DNA of 10,339 nucleotides from Desulfuromusa sp. (GCA_029934755.1 JAOZLQ010000075.1:1-10339); one strand, 5' to 3'. Shown: positions 1-6,563, counted from the stretch's first letter. A program made the numbers and translations. The notes: generated by a model from the letters alone, not told the origin.

Positions 1-1173
1 TTGATCAGCATTGCGTTCATCACACAGAACTGTGGGGTGCAGATTTCCGTCACCAGCATGACCGAAGGTGCCAACAATGAGATCATATTTCTTTGCCAAC
101 CGTTCGATTTCAGCAAAAGTTTGTGCCATGTAGGAACGGGGAACGGTTGCATCTTCCATGAGTGTCGAAGGGGAAACCCGCGCCATAGCCGAAAGAGCCA
201 CACGGCGTGCCGTGGCTAAATTAAGTGCTTCCTCTTCATCAGCGGCAATATGGATCTCGGTCGCTTTGACCTGCTTGAGAACCTTTTGCACCCCCACACT
301 TTCTTCTTCAACGACAGCGGGGTGTCCGTCAACCTCAATTAGTAATAATGCGGCTGTTTCGCGTGGTAGACCAATCTTGACGTAGTCTTCGACGCAATTA
401 ATTGTGGTTTTATCCATAATTTCCATGGTTGATGGGATGATTTTTGCGGCGATAATCTCGGACACGGCTTTGCCTGCTGTTTTGATATCGTCAAAATAAG
501 CGAGCATTGTTTGACTTGTTTGCGGTGGAGGAATTAAGCGGAAGGTCACTTCGGTGATGATAGCAAGAGTTCCCTCACTGCTGATCAAAAGATCCTTGAA
601 CGAATAGCCGGCGACATCTTTGACACTTTTTCCACCTGTGGTAATGACGGTTCCATCCGGGAGAACACATTTCAGTGCCATGACGTAATCTCCGGTGACT
701 CCGTATTTAAGACAGCGTAATCCGCCGGCATCTTCCATGACGTTACCGCCAATAGTAGAAATTTTCTGTGAAGCCGGGTCTGGAGGATAATATAAACCTT
801 TTTTCAAAACAGCATTGGCCAGATCTAAGGTGATTACCCCTGCTTGCGCTGTGACCGTGAGGTTCTCTTCGTCAATCTCCAGAATTTTATTCATTCTGTT
901 GAGACAGAGAACCAGTCCCCCTCTGGCCGGAATACTGCCACCAGACAAACCGCTACCACTCCCGCGGGGAGTAATTGGCAGTCCTTCCTCGCGGGCAATT
1001 TGCAGAGCGTCCTGAACTTCCTCTGTGCTGGTCGGGTATACCACAACATCCGGGGCATGATGTAATCCGGGGGTCGCATCATAGCCAAGAACTAAAAGAT
1101 CCTCAGCTTCATAGGCAACATTGTCTTTTCCTAGTTTGTCAATGAGCAGCTGAATAACTGTCTTTGAAATCAT
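1..1173 (-). CDS. glcD: GlcD-type FAD-linked oxidase (D-lactate/glycolate dehydrogenase family), C-terminus cut by window edge
   Basis: Reading leftward from ATG at 1173-1171, 391 codons stay open to the window edge; family members usually have about 460-500 residues, so the last 70 or so are missing. The N-terminal half is a VAO-type FAD-binding domain with the pyrophosphate loop PRGSGSGLSGG (about residues 69-79), PPDPASQ (130-136) and IGGNVMEDAGG (141-151). The C-terminal FAD-linked oxidase domain ends here with FGHAGDGNLHP (370-380), holding the conserved His and GDGN. The family oxidises D-2-hydroxyacids (D-lactate, glycolate) and passes electrons to iron-sulfur partners or quinones; the exact substrate cannot be read from sequence. 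There is no signal peptide, so it is presumably cytoplasmic. An AAGGA ribosome site lies 5 bases before the ATG. It follows the stress-protein gene by 86 bases on the same strand, probably as one transcript. Context next to LUD-type lactate oxidation genes favours D-lactate. Confidence 0.9.
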   Translation of the reverse strand, partial: MISKTVIQLLIDKLGKDNVAYEAEDLLVLGYDATPGLHHAPDVVVYPTSTEEVQDALQIAREEGLPITPRGSGSGLSGGSIPARGGLVLCLNRMNKILEIDEENLTVTAQAGVITLDLANAVLKKGLYYPPDPASQKISTIGGNVMEDAGGLRCLKYGVTGDYVMALKCVLPDGTVITTGGKSVKDVAGYSFKDLLISSEGTLAIITEVTFRLIPPPQTSQTMLAYFDDIKTAGKAVSEIIAAKIIPSTMEIMDKTTINCVEDYVKIGLPRETAALLLIEVDGHPAVVEEESVGVQKVLKQVKATEIHIAADEEEALNLATARRVALSAMARVSPSTLMEDATVPRSYMAQTFAEIERLAKKYDLIVGTFGHAGDGNLHPTVLCDERNADQ

Positions 1174-1229
1174 ATTTTCCTTCTATATAATAGTTGGGTT
1201 TTGGTCGGAACCTGTTTAAACCCTTCCTC

Positions 1230-1260
1230 GCAGCCAGTCTATAATAGTCCGACAGGCTGC
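1230..1260 (-). other. Hairpin between stress protein gene and glcD
   Basis: GCAGCC (1230-1235) pairs with GGCTGC (1255-1260), with a 19-base loop that can form further short pairs (GTC/GAC). It touches the stop codon of the upstream stress-protein gene. No run of T follows on the minus strand, so it is not a standard intrinsic terminator. It could protect the 3' end of the upstream message or adjust glcD expression; that role is inferred only from position. Confidence 0.4.
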
Positions 1261-1769
1261 TAGAAACCTTCTTCGTGAAATCCATCTGGAATACGCACGA
1301 CCAATACAGGTACTGTGGCGCTATGCAGTACCTTGCGGGTTGTTGTGCCTAGTATTGCATCCCCGAGGGCTGTGTGCCGGTGTGAACCCATGATGATCAG
1401 GTCAGGATTAATTTCTTCAGCGACCTTAAGTACGGTCTGAGCCGGTGCGCCATCTTCGATGCGAATATCAATGAGTCGTTGTATGCACTGCTGATCATTG
1501 CCGCATTCCTTTTCGCAGAGTTGGCTGATCCGTCCCTGAAGCTTCTTCCTGGAGTTTTGGTGCGCCTCGTTATGAAATTTTTCCCGTTGATCTGATGGGA
1601 TGTATGGTGCGACAAGATCCTGAGCAAACTCAGACATGGTCTCAACGGCTGAGACGGCAACGATTTGGGCGTCATGTTGCTTGGCCAGTGTCAGGGCATA
1701 GCGGAAAACGTGTGGGGCTCCAGTACCCATTCCAGTTGCGTAAAGAATTGTCTTAATTTTTGGAAGCAT
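1260..1769 (-). CDS. Universal stress protein (UspA family)
   Basis: A 169-residue single-domain Usp protein, slightly longer than the usual 140-150. The N-terminus (KTILYATGMGTGAPHVFRYA) is the first strand and helix of the Usp alpha/beta fold, and the C-terminus has DLIIMGSH, then LGTTTRKVLHSATVPVLVV, the ATP-loop region and last strand. The family nucleotide motif is G-x2-G-x9-G-(S/T). Here G128, G141 and T142 are kept but R131 stands in place of the second glycine, so ATP binding is uncertain. Between strands 2 and 3 there is a charged segment with three cysteines (C85, C89, C95), unusual for a small cytoplasmic protein. GGAG lies 8 bases before the ATG, supporting this start. It precedes glcD on the same strand and appears to be the first gene of that unit, under the same operator type as lutC. 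Its function is not known; Usp proteins generally respond to starvation or redox stress. Confidence 0.9.
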   Translation of the reverse strand: MLPKIKTILYATGMGTGAPHVFRYALTLAKQHDAQIVAVSAVETMSEFAQDLVAPYIPSDQREKFHNEAHQNSRKKLQGRISQLCEKECGNDQQCIQRLIDIRIEDGAPAQTVLKVAEEINPDLIIMGSHRHTALGDAILGTTTRKVLHSATVPVLVVRIPDGFHEEGF

Positions 1770-1844
1770 ATTTTATCTCCATTATGGGTGTCTACCGGCC
1801 GAAGAAAACATTCGGTAGTATGTTTGTGTGTCCATTTAGTCTTG

Positions 1845-1861
1845 TAAATGGTATGACCAAT
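1845..1861 (-). promoter_or_regulatory. GntR-type (LldR/PdhR-like) operator dyad upstream of the stress protein-glcD unit
   Basis: The plus-strand sequence TAAATGGTATGACCAAT contains the dyad TGGT-N3-ACCA (1849-1859). It matches the site before lutC (3537-3553) at 16 of 17 bases. It lies just downstream of the predicted -10 box, across the likely transcription start, where a bound repressor would block initiation. The pattern resembles known operators of FadR-subfamily GntR regulators such as LldR and PdhR. Assignment to that family is an inference; no such regulator is in the window. Confidence 0.6.
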
Positions 1862-1870
1862 ATTATTGAC

Positions 1871-1899
1871 ATGCTAGTTTTATGACTAAACTATGTCAA
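1871..1899 (-). promoter_or_regulatory. Predicted sigma-70 promoter for stress protein-glcD
   Basis: On the minus strand there is a perfect -35 box TTGACA (1899-1894), a 17-base spacer and a -10 box TAGCAT (1876-1871, 4 of 6 matches). Transcription would start near 1864, giving a leader of about 95 bases before the stress-protein ATG. The 17-base dyad at 1845-1861 lies over the start point, as expected for repression. Confidence 0.55.
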
Positions 1900-1900
1900 G

Positions 1901-1938
1901 CAAAATAAAACATTGATGCCTAGCAGCAAAAGCATCAA
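1901..1938 (-). terminator. Possible intrinsic terminator of the thiolase gene
   Basis: On the minus strand TTGATGC (1938-1932) and GCATCAA (1919-1913) form a 7-base stem with a 12-base loop, followed by TGTTTTATTTTG (1912-1901). The stem is short and only moderately GC-rich. Its position is right: downstream of the thiolase and just before the -35 box of the next minus-strand promoter. Confidence 0.4.
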
Positions 1939-1984
1939 GTAAATAAGTTCTTTTAGAGCTTAAAAACCTTAAAAACGATTTCGG

Positions 1985-2078
1985 TTTTGATCTTCTTGGA
2001 GAGCTTGGTGGCTATTTTGGGTTCTAAGGTTCTCTCTCCAATTCAGCGTCTTTCCGTTAACGTCTTTGGCTCTTCTAA
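1985..2078 (-). repeat. Degenerate partial copy of the large intergenic inverted-repeat element
   Basis: On the plus strand, CTTGGAGAGCTTGGTGGC (1995-2012) followed by GGTTCTA (2020-2026) closely matches the right end of the 4147-4378 element (CTTGGAGTCTTGGTGGC, then GGTTCTA). A second block, CAGCGTCTTTCCGTTAACGT (2044-2063) and the CTTTGGCTCTTCT after it, resembles the CTGCGCCTCTCCGTTGAAAT stretch inside the same arm. TTGGAGAG (1996-2003) and CTCTCCAA (2034-2041) can form an 8-base stem. The repeat runs up to the thiolase stop codon. It looks like an eroded or rearranged copy. Confidence 0.5.
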
Positions 2079-3250
2079 GTCAGTTCGAAAATAGCAGCAA
2101 CGGCTTCACCGCCCCCAATACAGAGGGTTGCGATGCCATATTTAACTTTGCGGACTTTCATTTCGCGCAGCAGTGTGGCAACCAGACGACCACCACTGGC
2201 ACCAACGGGGTGACCGATAGATACAGCTCCACCATTGACATTGACAATCTCTGGATTTAGGTCAAGTTGCTTAATAGCAACCAGGGGAACCGCAGCGAAA
2301 GCTTCGTTGATTTCGAACAGGCCGATATCGCTCAGCTTCAAATTGGCTTTTGCGCAGCATTTGCGGATGGCATCAACCGGGGCTTCAGCAAACAGATCAG
2401 GATGGATGCTGTTGGTGGCACTGGCAACCATTCTGGCAATTGGTTTCAGGTTGTGCTTGGCGACAGCTGTTTCTCCCGCCAATAGAGCCAATCCCGCACC
2501 ATCATTGATGGTTGAGGCGTTGCCGGCAGTGATCGTTCCGGTTTTGCTGAAAGCGGGGCGCAATTCTGGTAACTTAGTAACGCTGCCGCGGAACGGTTCT
2601 TCATCTTCGGCAATGGTTATATCCCCCTTGCGGGATTTTTTGACAACGGAGATCAATTCATCTGCAAAGGCCCCATTTTTTATAGCAGCCTGGGATAATG
2701 TGTATGAACGTGCAGCATAGTTGTCCTGCTCTTCGCGGGACAATCCCTGTTTGGTCACCCAGTCTTCGGTTATCTCCCCCATATGCCGTTTTGAATAAGG
2801 ATCGAGCAAAGCATCATAGATAAGCAGGTCGACTATTTCACCATTGCCCAGACGCTGACCAAAACGTGCTTTGGGCAGGGCATAGGGGGCCTGAGACATA
2901 TTTTCCATGCCGCCGGCAATAACGATCTGTGAATTTCCCAGCAGGATTGAATCGGCGGCGAGCATGATTGCTTTTAAGCCACTGCCGCAGACCTTATTAA
3001 TGGTCATGGCATGGGTACTGTCGGGTAATCCGGCCATGCGCATAGCCTGTCGGGCTGGAGCCTGGGCTGCCCCACCCTGAAGAACCTGACCAATAATCAC
3101 TTCATTGATCAGTTCCTTTGGCAGGGCAGAACGTTGCACAAGTTCACTGATGAGTTGAGAGGCTAGATCCGGTGCTGAGATATCAGCCAGTGCGCCACCG
3201 AACGAGCCAAAAGGGGTACGTAGTGCAGATACGATAAAGACATTTTCCAT
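2075..3250 (-). CDS. Thiolase, acetyl-CoA C-acetyltransferase type
   Basis: A 391-residue protein, the usual length for a biosynthetic/degradative acetyl-CoA acetyltransferase (AtoB, PhaA, ThlA group). All catalytic features are present: nucleophile C88 in NKVCGSGLKA, H347 in VSIGHPVGASGGR, and C377 in TLCIGGGEAVAA, matching Cys89/His348/Cys378 of the well-studied Zoogloea enzyme; NEAFA supplies the usual active-site Asn. The enzyme interconverts two acetyl-CoA with acetoacetyl-CoA plus CoA in the cytoplasm. It could serve acetoacetate or butyrate breakdown, fatty-acid oxidation or polyhydroxyalkanoate synthesis; no partner (3-hydroxyacyl-CoA dehydrogenase, CoA transferase, PHA synthase) is nearby to decide. 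AGGAGA lies 7 bases before the ATG. The gene is single, set off from its neighbours by a weak terminator on one side and a divergent intergenic region on the other. Its candidate promoter is of sigma-54 type, unlike those of the lactate genes. Confidence 0.93.
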   Translation of the reverse strand: MENVFIVSALRTPFGSFGGALADISAPDLASQLISELVQRSALPKELINEVIIGQVLQGGAAQAPARQAMRMAGLPDSTHAMTINKVCGSGLKAIMLAADSILLGNSQIVIAGGMENMSQAPYALPKARFGQRLGNGEIVDLLIYDALLDPYSKRHMGEITEDWVTKQGLSREEQDNYAARSYTLSQAAIKNGAFADELISVVKKSRKGDITIAEDEEPFRGSVTKLPELRPAFSKTGTITAGNASTINDGAGLALLAGETAVAKHNLKPIARMVASATNSIHPDLFAEAPVDAIRKCCAKANLKLSDIGLFEINEAFAAVPLVAIKQLDLNPEIVNVNGGAVSIGHPVGASGGRLVATLLREMKVRKVKYGIATLCIGGGEAVAAIFELT

Positions 3251-3292
3251 TGTGATTCTCCTATGGTGGGGGAAATATATTGTTCATTAAAC

Positions 3293-3308
3293 GCAAGGAC
3301 TGTTCCAA
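3293..3308 (-). promoter_or_regulatory. Candidate sigma-54 promoter for the thiolase gene
   Basis: The minus strand reads TTGGAACAGTCCTTGC, with the diagnostic GG (-24) and GC (-12) exactly 10 bases apart. It differs from the consensus TTGGCACG-N4-TTGC at two -24 positions. A start about 12 bases beyond GC falls near 3281, giving a leader of about 31 bases. I saw no good sigma-70 promoter for this gene. Confidence 0.45.
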
Positions 3309-3423
3309 AGTAAAAAAACGTTTTACAATCAAGCCTTTGTTTGTTCAGGTTGTTTCGAAAATTCACGATATTGATTTAAAAAACTAAAAAATTAAGATAA
3401 CAGCTTGAAATTATAAGATTTTA

Positions 3424-3462
3424 AATTGATCTACAAATGAATCAAAAAGATCATAATTGATC
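3424..3462. promoter_or_regulatory. Paired AATTGATC boxes, possible upstream activator site
   Basis: AATTGATC occurs at 3424-3431 and 3455-3462, 31 bases apart (about three helical turns), with an AGATCA between them (3448-3453) that pairs with TGATCT (3427-3432) as an inverted repeat. The boxes lie about 140-180 bases upstream of the predicted thiolase start, a usual distance for enhancer sites of sigma-54 activators. They are also about 80-120 bases upstream of the lutC start. Confidence 0.3.
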
Positions 3463-3508
3463 GGTAATTTTATCATGTTATCGTCGCAGAACAATGTTAT
3501 TTTATCGA

Positions 3509-3537
3509 TTGACATTTGAATTATGGCTATATAGGAT
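3509..3537 (+). promoter_or_regulatory. Predicted sigma-70 promoter for lutC-lutBA
   Basis: A perfect -35 box TTGACA (3509-3514), a 17-base spacer and a -10 box TAGGAT (3532-3537, 4 of 6 matches). The start would be near 3544, inside the 17-base dyad, and about 30 bases before the lutC ATG. The layout copies that of the stress protein-glcD promoter. Confidence 0.55.
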
Positions 3538-3553
3538 AAATGGTAAGACCAAT
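3537..3553 (+). promoter_or_regulatory. GntR-type (LldR/PdhR-like) operator dyad before lutC
   Basis: TAAATGGTAAGACCAAT with the core dyad TGGT-N3-ACCA (3541-3551). It overlaps the end of the -10 box and the predicted transcription start, so binding would repress lutC-lutBA. It is identical to the site at 1845-1861 except at one central position. Similarity to LldR/PdhR operators is from general knowledge of that family. Confidence 0.65.
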
Positions 3554-3574
3554 TAAATAGAAGAGGAAGCTGCC

Positions 3575-4138
3575 ATGCCAAGAGCTCAACTTATAGATCA
3601 ATTTTCTGAAGCAGCTATTAATGTTGGTGCGGAAGTTATTTCAGTCGATTCAATCTCTGCGGCGGCTGATTATATCTTTGCGAAAATTGAAGGTTCTCTG
3701 CTGGTTCCATCCTTCTCTTCCGGAGCCCGCTTTAAATTGAAATCAGCTTTAAAAAAAGCTGGAGTCTCAACCGAGGTCGACAACTTTCGTGCAGTTGCAG
3801 AGGCGGCAGAAGGGGGTATCACCGGGGTGAATTTTGCCATCGCCGATACCGGAACTTTGGTTCTTGAAAGCACCGCTGAGGATATTCGTCTGGCCACGAC
3901 TTTACCGCCAAAGCAGTTTGCCTTGCTCGATCCCGGCAAGATTGTTGCCGATGGAATGGAAGCAGTGAAGCCACTGCGACAAATGCATCAGCGGGATTCC
4001 CGTAATTACATTGCCTACGTGACCGGTCCGAGCCGAACTGCCGATATTGAGCGGGTTTTGACCATTGGTGTGCACGGGCCGAAGGAATTGTTTATTCTGC
4101 TGGTTCCCGGTCTTTCTGATGATTTTCTGGAAATGTAA
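3575..4138 (+). CDS. lutC: LUD-domain protein, LutC/LldG-like subunit of L-lactate oxidation system
   Basis: A 187-residue protein made of one LUD (lactate utilisation) domain. The conserved core is GVNFAIADTGTLVLES (residues 84-99), followed by RLATTLPPKQFALLDPGKIV (105-124), and it ends in the typical VHGPKELFILLVPG block. LutC of Bacillus has about 240 residues, so this is a short form without much of the N-terminal part. The Lut/Lld proteins together oxidise L-lactate to pyruvate without the classical flavin lactate dehydrogenase; the separate job of LutC is not firmly known. GAGGAAG lies 5 bases before the ATG, which sits soon after the promoter and operator. It is cytoplasmic, with no signal or membrane segment. 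The partner gene follows on the same strand after a 254-base gap filled by an inverted repeat. Confidence 0.9.
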   Translation: MPRAQLIDQFSEAAINVGAEVISVDSISAAADYIFAKIEGSLLVPSFSSGARFKLKSALKKAGVSTEVDNFRAVAEAAEGGITGVNFAIADTGTLVLESTAEDIRLATTLPPKQFALLDPGKIVADGMEAVKPLRQMHQRDSRNYIAYVTGPSRTADIERVLTIGVHGPKELFILLVPGLSDDFLEM

Positions 4139-4146
4139 ATAATACA

Positions 4147-4378
4147 TAGAATAGCCACCAAGGCACCAAGGACACCAAGAAAAACTTTAACGGAGAGGCA
4201 GAGAAAACGCAGAGAAAACTTTCAAAACAAGTAAAATCTAAAAGAATGAAAAGCGGTTTTCAAGGGTTTAAAACCAAAAAAGATGTTTTTGATTTTCTCT
4301 CTGCCTCTGCGCCTCTCCGTTGAAATCTTTTGGTTCTCTTGGTTCTCTTGGAGTCTTGGTGGCAATATAAATGGTTCT
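4147..4378. repeat. Large imperfect inverted-repeat element (MITE/REP-like) between lutC and lutBA
   Basis: Two arms of about 70 bases, 4154-4220 and 4291-4363, are imperfect reverse complements around a spacer of about 70 bases. Shared blocks include GCCACCAAG against CTTGGTGGC at the outer ends and AACGGAGAGGC against GCCTCTCCGTT further in. Each arm also carries short tandem units of the type CACCAAGGA (left) or GGTTCTCTT (right). TAGAAT and GGTTCTA flank the ends. There is no reading frame of note in it. A partial relative lies at 1985-2078, so this is a dispersed element. In an operon message it would fold into a long hairpin, and its right edge touches the AGGAG ribosome site of the next gene. 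Confidence 0.75.
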
Positions 4379-4392
4379 AGGAGTAGTCAACG

Positions 4393-6546
4393 ATGAATAA
4401 ACAACGCAGTAAAGATTATCGCCAGCGTGTTGATCAGGCTTTAGCAACCCCAAAATTGCAGGATGCTCTGCATCAGTTTGGCGATGCCTTTTTGATCTCT
4501 CGGGAAAAAGCTTTTGCCGGTCATGATTTTGAGGCGCTGCGTGGCAATATCTCGGCGATGAAAACTGAAGTACGAGAAAATCATGATGAGTTGCTACAAC
4601 AATTTATTGATAATGCGAAAGCTGCAGGGACCATCATTTATCAAGCTAAAACGGCAGCAGATGCCAACCGCTACATTACGGATCTGGCAAAGAAAAAAGG
4701 GGCTAAACTGGCGGTCAAAAGCAAAAGCATGGTCAGTGAAGAGACTCATCTGAGTGCAGCATTGGAAAAAGCGGGAATCCAGGCTCTGGAAACTGATCTA
4801 GGTGAGTGGATCGTGCAACTTGCTGGTCAGCGGCCTAGTCATATGGTGATGCCGGCGATTCATATGTTCAAGGAAGAAATCGCCGATCTGTTCAGCAAGG
4901 AAACCGGTCAGCAGGAACCAGCGGAGATTGAGCACCTAGTTGAAGTGGCTCGAAATCAACTGCGTCAGAGCTATCTGGATGCTGATATCGGTATTACCGG
5001 AGCCAATATCGCCGTTGCAGAAACTGGTGGGATTGCTCTGATCACCAATGAAGGGAACGCTCGGCTGGCTTCGACCATGCCGAAAGTTCATGTCGCTCTG
5101 GTGGGGATTGAAAAACTGGTTCCAACTCTGGAAGATGCTGCTCGGATTATTCAGGTTCTACCGAAAAATGCAACTGGACAACTGCTGACATCCTATGTCA
5201 CTTGGATTCGCGGTGCGGTTCCCTGTGCCGGGGAAGACAAAGAGTTCCACATTGTACTGTTAGATAATGGACGTAGTGCGTTGGCTGAATCACCTCAGTG
5301 TCGCGATGCTCTCAATTGCATCCGTTGTGGGGCTTGTGCCAATGTCTGTCCGGTGTATCAGAGCGTTGGGGGGCATGTTTTTGGCCACGTTTACATTGGT
5401 GCTATTGGTATTATTCTGACTGCTTTTTATCATGGGTTGGATAATGCTGCGGAATTGGTGAAAGCATGTATCGGTTGCCGTTCCTGTGTCGCCGTTTGTC
5501 CAAGCAATATCGATCTGGAGGAGATTATTCTCCATCTGCGTGAAAAAGTCGGTGATGATGAAGGTATTGGAGCGGGCAAGGCTCTGGTGTTTCGCAAGGT
5601 GATGCAAAATCGTAAGCTTTTCCACACCATGATCAAGGCTGCCAGTTTTTTACAAAAACCGGTGACCCGTGGTGAGCGGACAATTCGCCATCTGCCACTG
5701 TTTTTCTCACCCTTGACCGAATGGCGCACATTGCCTGCAGTTGCAGATAGAGCTTTGCGTGACTCATTCAGCCAGAAATCACAAAAGATTGATAAACCAC
5801 GCTACCGGGTTGCTCTGTTCGGTGGTTGTGCGAATGATTTCCTCTACCCTGAGCTTGGTTTGGATCTTATCGAAGTGATGAACGCTCTGGATGTCGAAGT
5901 CTATTACCCTCTGGAGCAGAATTGTTGCGGTATTCCCGCTATCTATTCCGGCGAAAAAGAAACCGCAGTAGAACTGGCAAAGCAAAATATTAAGGCGATG
6001 CTGGCCGATAATCCTGATTATGTTCTCACCACTTGCCCCACCTGCGCCATGGCATTGAAGCACAATTTTGTTGAACATCTGAAAGATAATCCTGCTTGGG
6101 CGGAACGGGCCGAACAACTGTCAAAAATCACCATTGATGCGGCTAGCTTTATTTTGAATCAGTTGGCCGGTGCCGAGCTATTTGCTGATTTGGCCAAAAG
6201 TGAAAAAATCACCTACCACGATTCCTGTCACTTGAAACGGGGTGTCGGTGTTTGGCAGGAACCGCGTCATTTGATTGAAAAATCTGGGCATGAATTGGTG
6301 GAAATGGAACACGCCGATCGGTGTTGCGGGTTTGGTGGTTCCTATTCATTGACCAGTCACCCTGATATTTCCAAAAAAATTCTCCAAGATAAGGTCGCCG
6401 ATATTCAAGCGTCAGGTGCCACCTGCGTGGCGATGGATTGTCCAGGTTGTATGATGCAGATTCGTGGGGGACTGGAAAAGTCTGACGTCCCGATTCGTGC
6501 CCAGCATACAATCGAATTGTTGGCTGAAGCACTGAGGAATAAATGA
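4393..6546 (+). CDS. lutBA: LutB-LutA fusion: LUD, two 4Fe-4S clusters and two CCG domains, L-lactate oxidation
   Basis: This 717-residue protein equals LutB (about 476) plus LutA (about 238) joined head to tail. Residues about 70-290 form a LUD domain (DIGITGANIAVAETGG, 198-213). Next come two 4Fe-4S motifs of ferredoxin type: C309, C312, C315, C319 and C359, C362, C365, C369. The C-terminal part has two cysteine-rich domains: GGC at 477-479, CCG at 511-513 and CPTC at 548-551, then C612, CCG at 644-646 and CPGC at 683-686, as in LldE and heterodisulfide-reductase-like subunits. The predicted role is to oxidise L-lactate to pyruvate and pass electrons through the clusters to the respiratory chain. 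Similar fusions of this size occur in lactate-oxidising Desulfovibrio next to a LutC-like gene. AGGAG lies 9 bases before the ATG. It is presumably co-transcribed with lutC, though a long hairpin element separates them. A clear terminator follows at 6675-6714. Confidence 0.93.
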   Translation: MNKQRSKDYRQRVDQALATPKLQDALHQFGDAFLISREKAFAGHDFEALRGNISAMKTEVRENHDELLQQFIDNAKAAGTIIYQAKTAADANRYITDLAKKKGAKLAVKSKSMVSEETHLSAALEKAGIQALETDLGEWIVQLAGQRPSHMVMPAIHMFKEEIADLFSKETGQQEPAEIEHLVEVARNQLRQSYLDADIGITGANIAVAETGGIALITNEGNARLASTMPKVHVALVGIEKLVPTLEDAARIIQVLPKNATGQLLTSYVTWIRGAVPCAGEDKEFHIVLLDNGRSALAESPQCRDALNCIRCGACANVCPVYQSVGGHVFGHVYIGAIGIILTAFYHGLDNAAELVKACIGCRSCVAVCPSNIDLEEIILHLREKVGDDEGIGAGKALVFRKVMQNRKLFHTMIKAASFLQKPVTRGERTIRHLPLFFSPLTEWRTLPAVADRALRDSFSQKSQKIDKPRYRVALFGGCANDFLYPELGLDLIEVMNALDVEVYYPLEQNCCGIPAIYSGEKETAVELAKQNIKAMLADNPDYVLTTCPTCAMALKHNFVEHLKDNPAWAERAEQLSKITIDAASFILNQLAGAELFADLAKSEKITYHDSCHLKRGVGVWQEPRHLIEKSGHELVEMEHADRCCGFGGSYSLTSHPDISKKILQDKVADIQASGATCVAMDCPGCMMQIRGGLEKSDVPIRAQHTIELLAEALRNK

Positions 6547-6563
6547 AAAGGATAGTTTGGATA

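Larger units (their letters stand above)
1770..2074. other. Intergenic region between thiolase and stress protein genes
   Basis: These 305 bases hold no credible gene. From right to left they contain a degenerate repeat related to the one at 4147-4378, a weak T-rich hairpin terminator for the thiolase, a sigma-70 promoter, a 17-base operator and the leader of the stress-protein gene. Confidence 0.6.
3251..3574. other. Divergent AT-rich regulatory region between thiolase and lutC
   Basis: These 324 bases have no gene. Toward the thiolase they hold a sigma-54-like -24/-12 motif (3293-3308). In the middle is a paired AATTGATC direct repeat, and toward lutC a sigma-70 promoter with the 17-base operator. 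A short direct repeat ATGTTAT (3475-3481 and 3494-3500) lies just upstream of the lutC promoter; its meaning is unknown. Confidence 0.6.

Noticed and set aside
1199..1215. Possible third lut-type operator before glcD (TTGGTCGGAACC)
   Set aside because: The half-sites GGT and ACC are separated by four bases instead of the spacing in the two good sites, and the flanks do not match.
1236..1250. Separate promoter for glcD around TATTATAG on the minus strand
   Set aside because: There is an acceptable -10 box but no matching -35 box at 16-18 bases; read-through from the stress-protein promoter is simpler.
2235..2720. 161-codon plus-strand frame
   Set aside because: It lies wholly inside the thiolase gene on the opposite strand; the thiolase has complete catalytic motifs and this frame has none.
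4139..4392. CRISPR array, suggested by the short recurring CACCAAGGA units
   Set aside because: The units are only about 9-10 bases, adjacent and degenerate, with no uniform repeats and spacers; they belong to arms of an inverted repeat.
4268..4453. 61-codon minus-strand frame over the inverted repeat
   Set aside because: Its sequence is made by the tandem CCAAGAGAA-type repeat units and is low in complexity, with no sign of selection as a protein.
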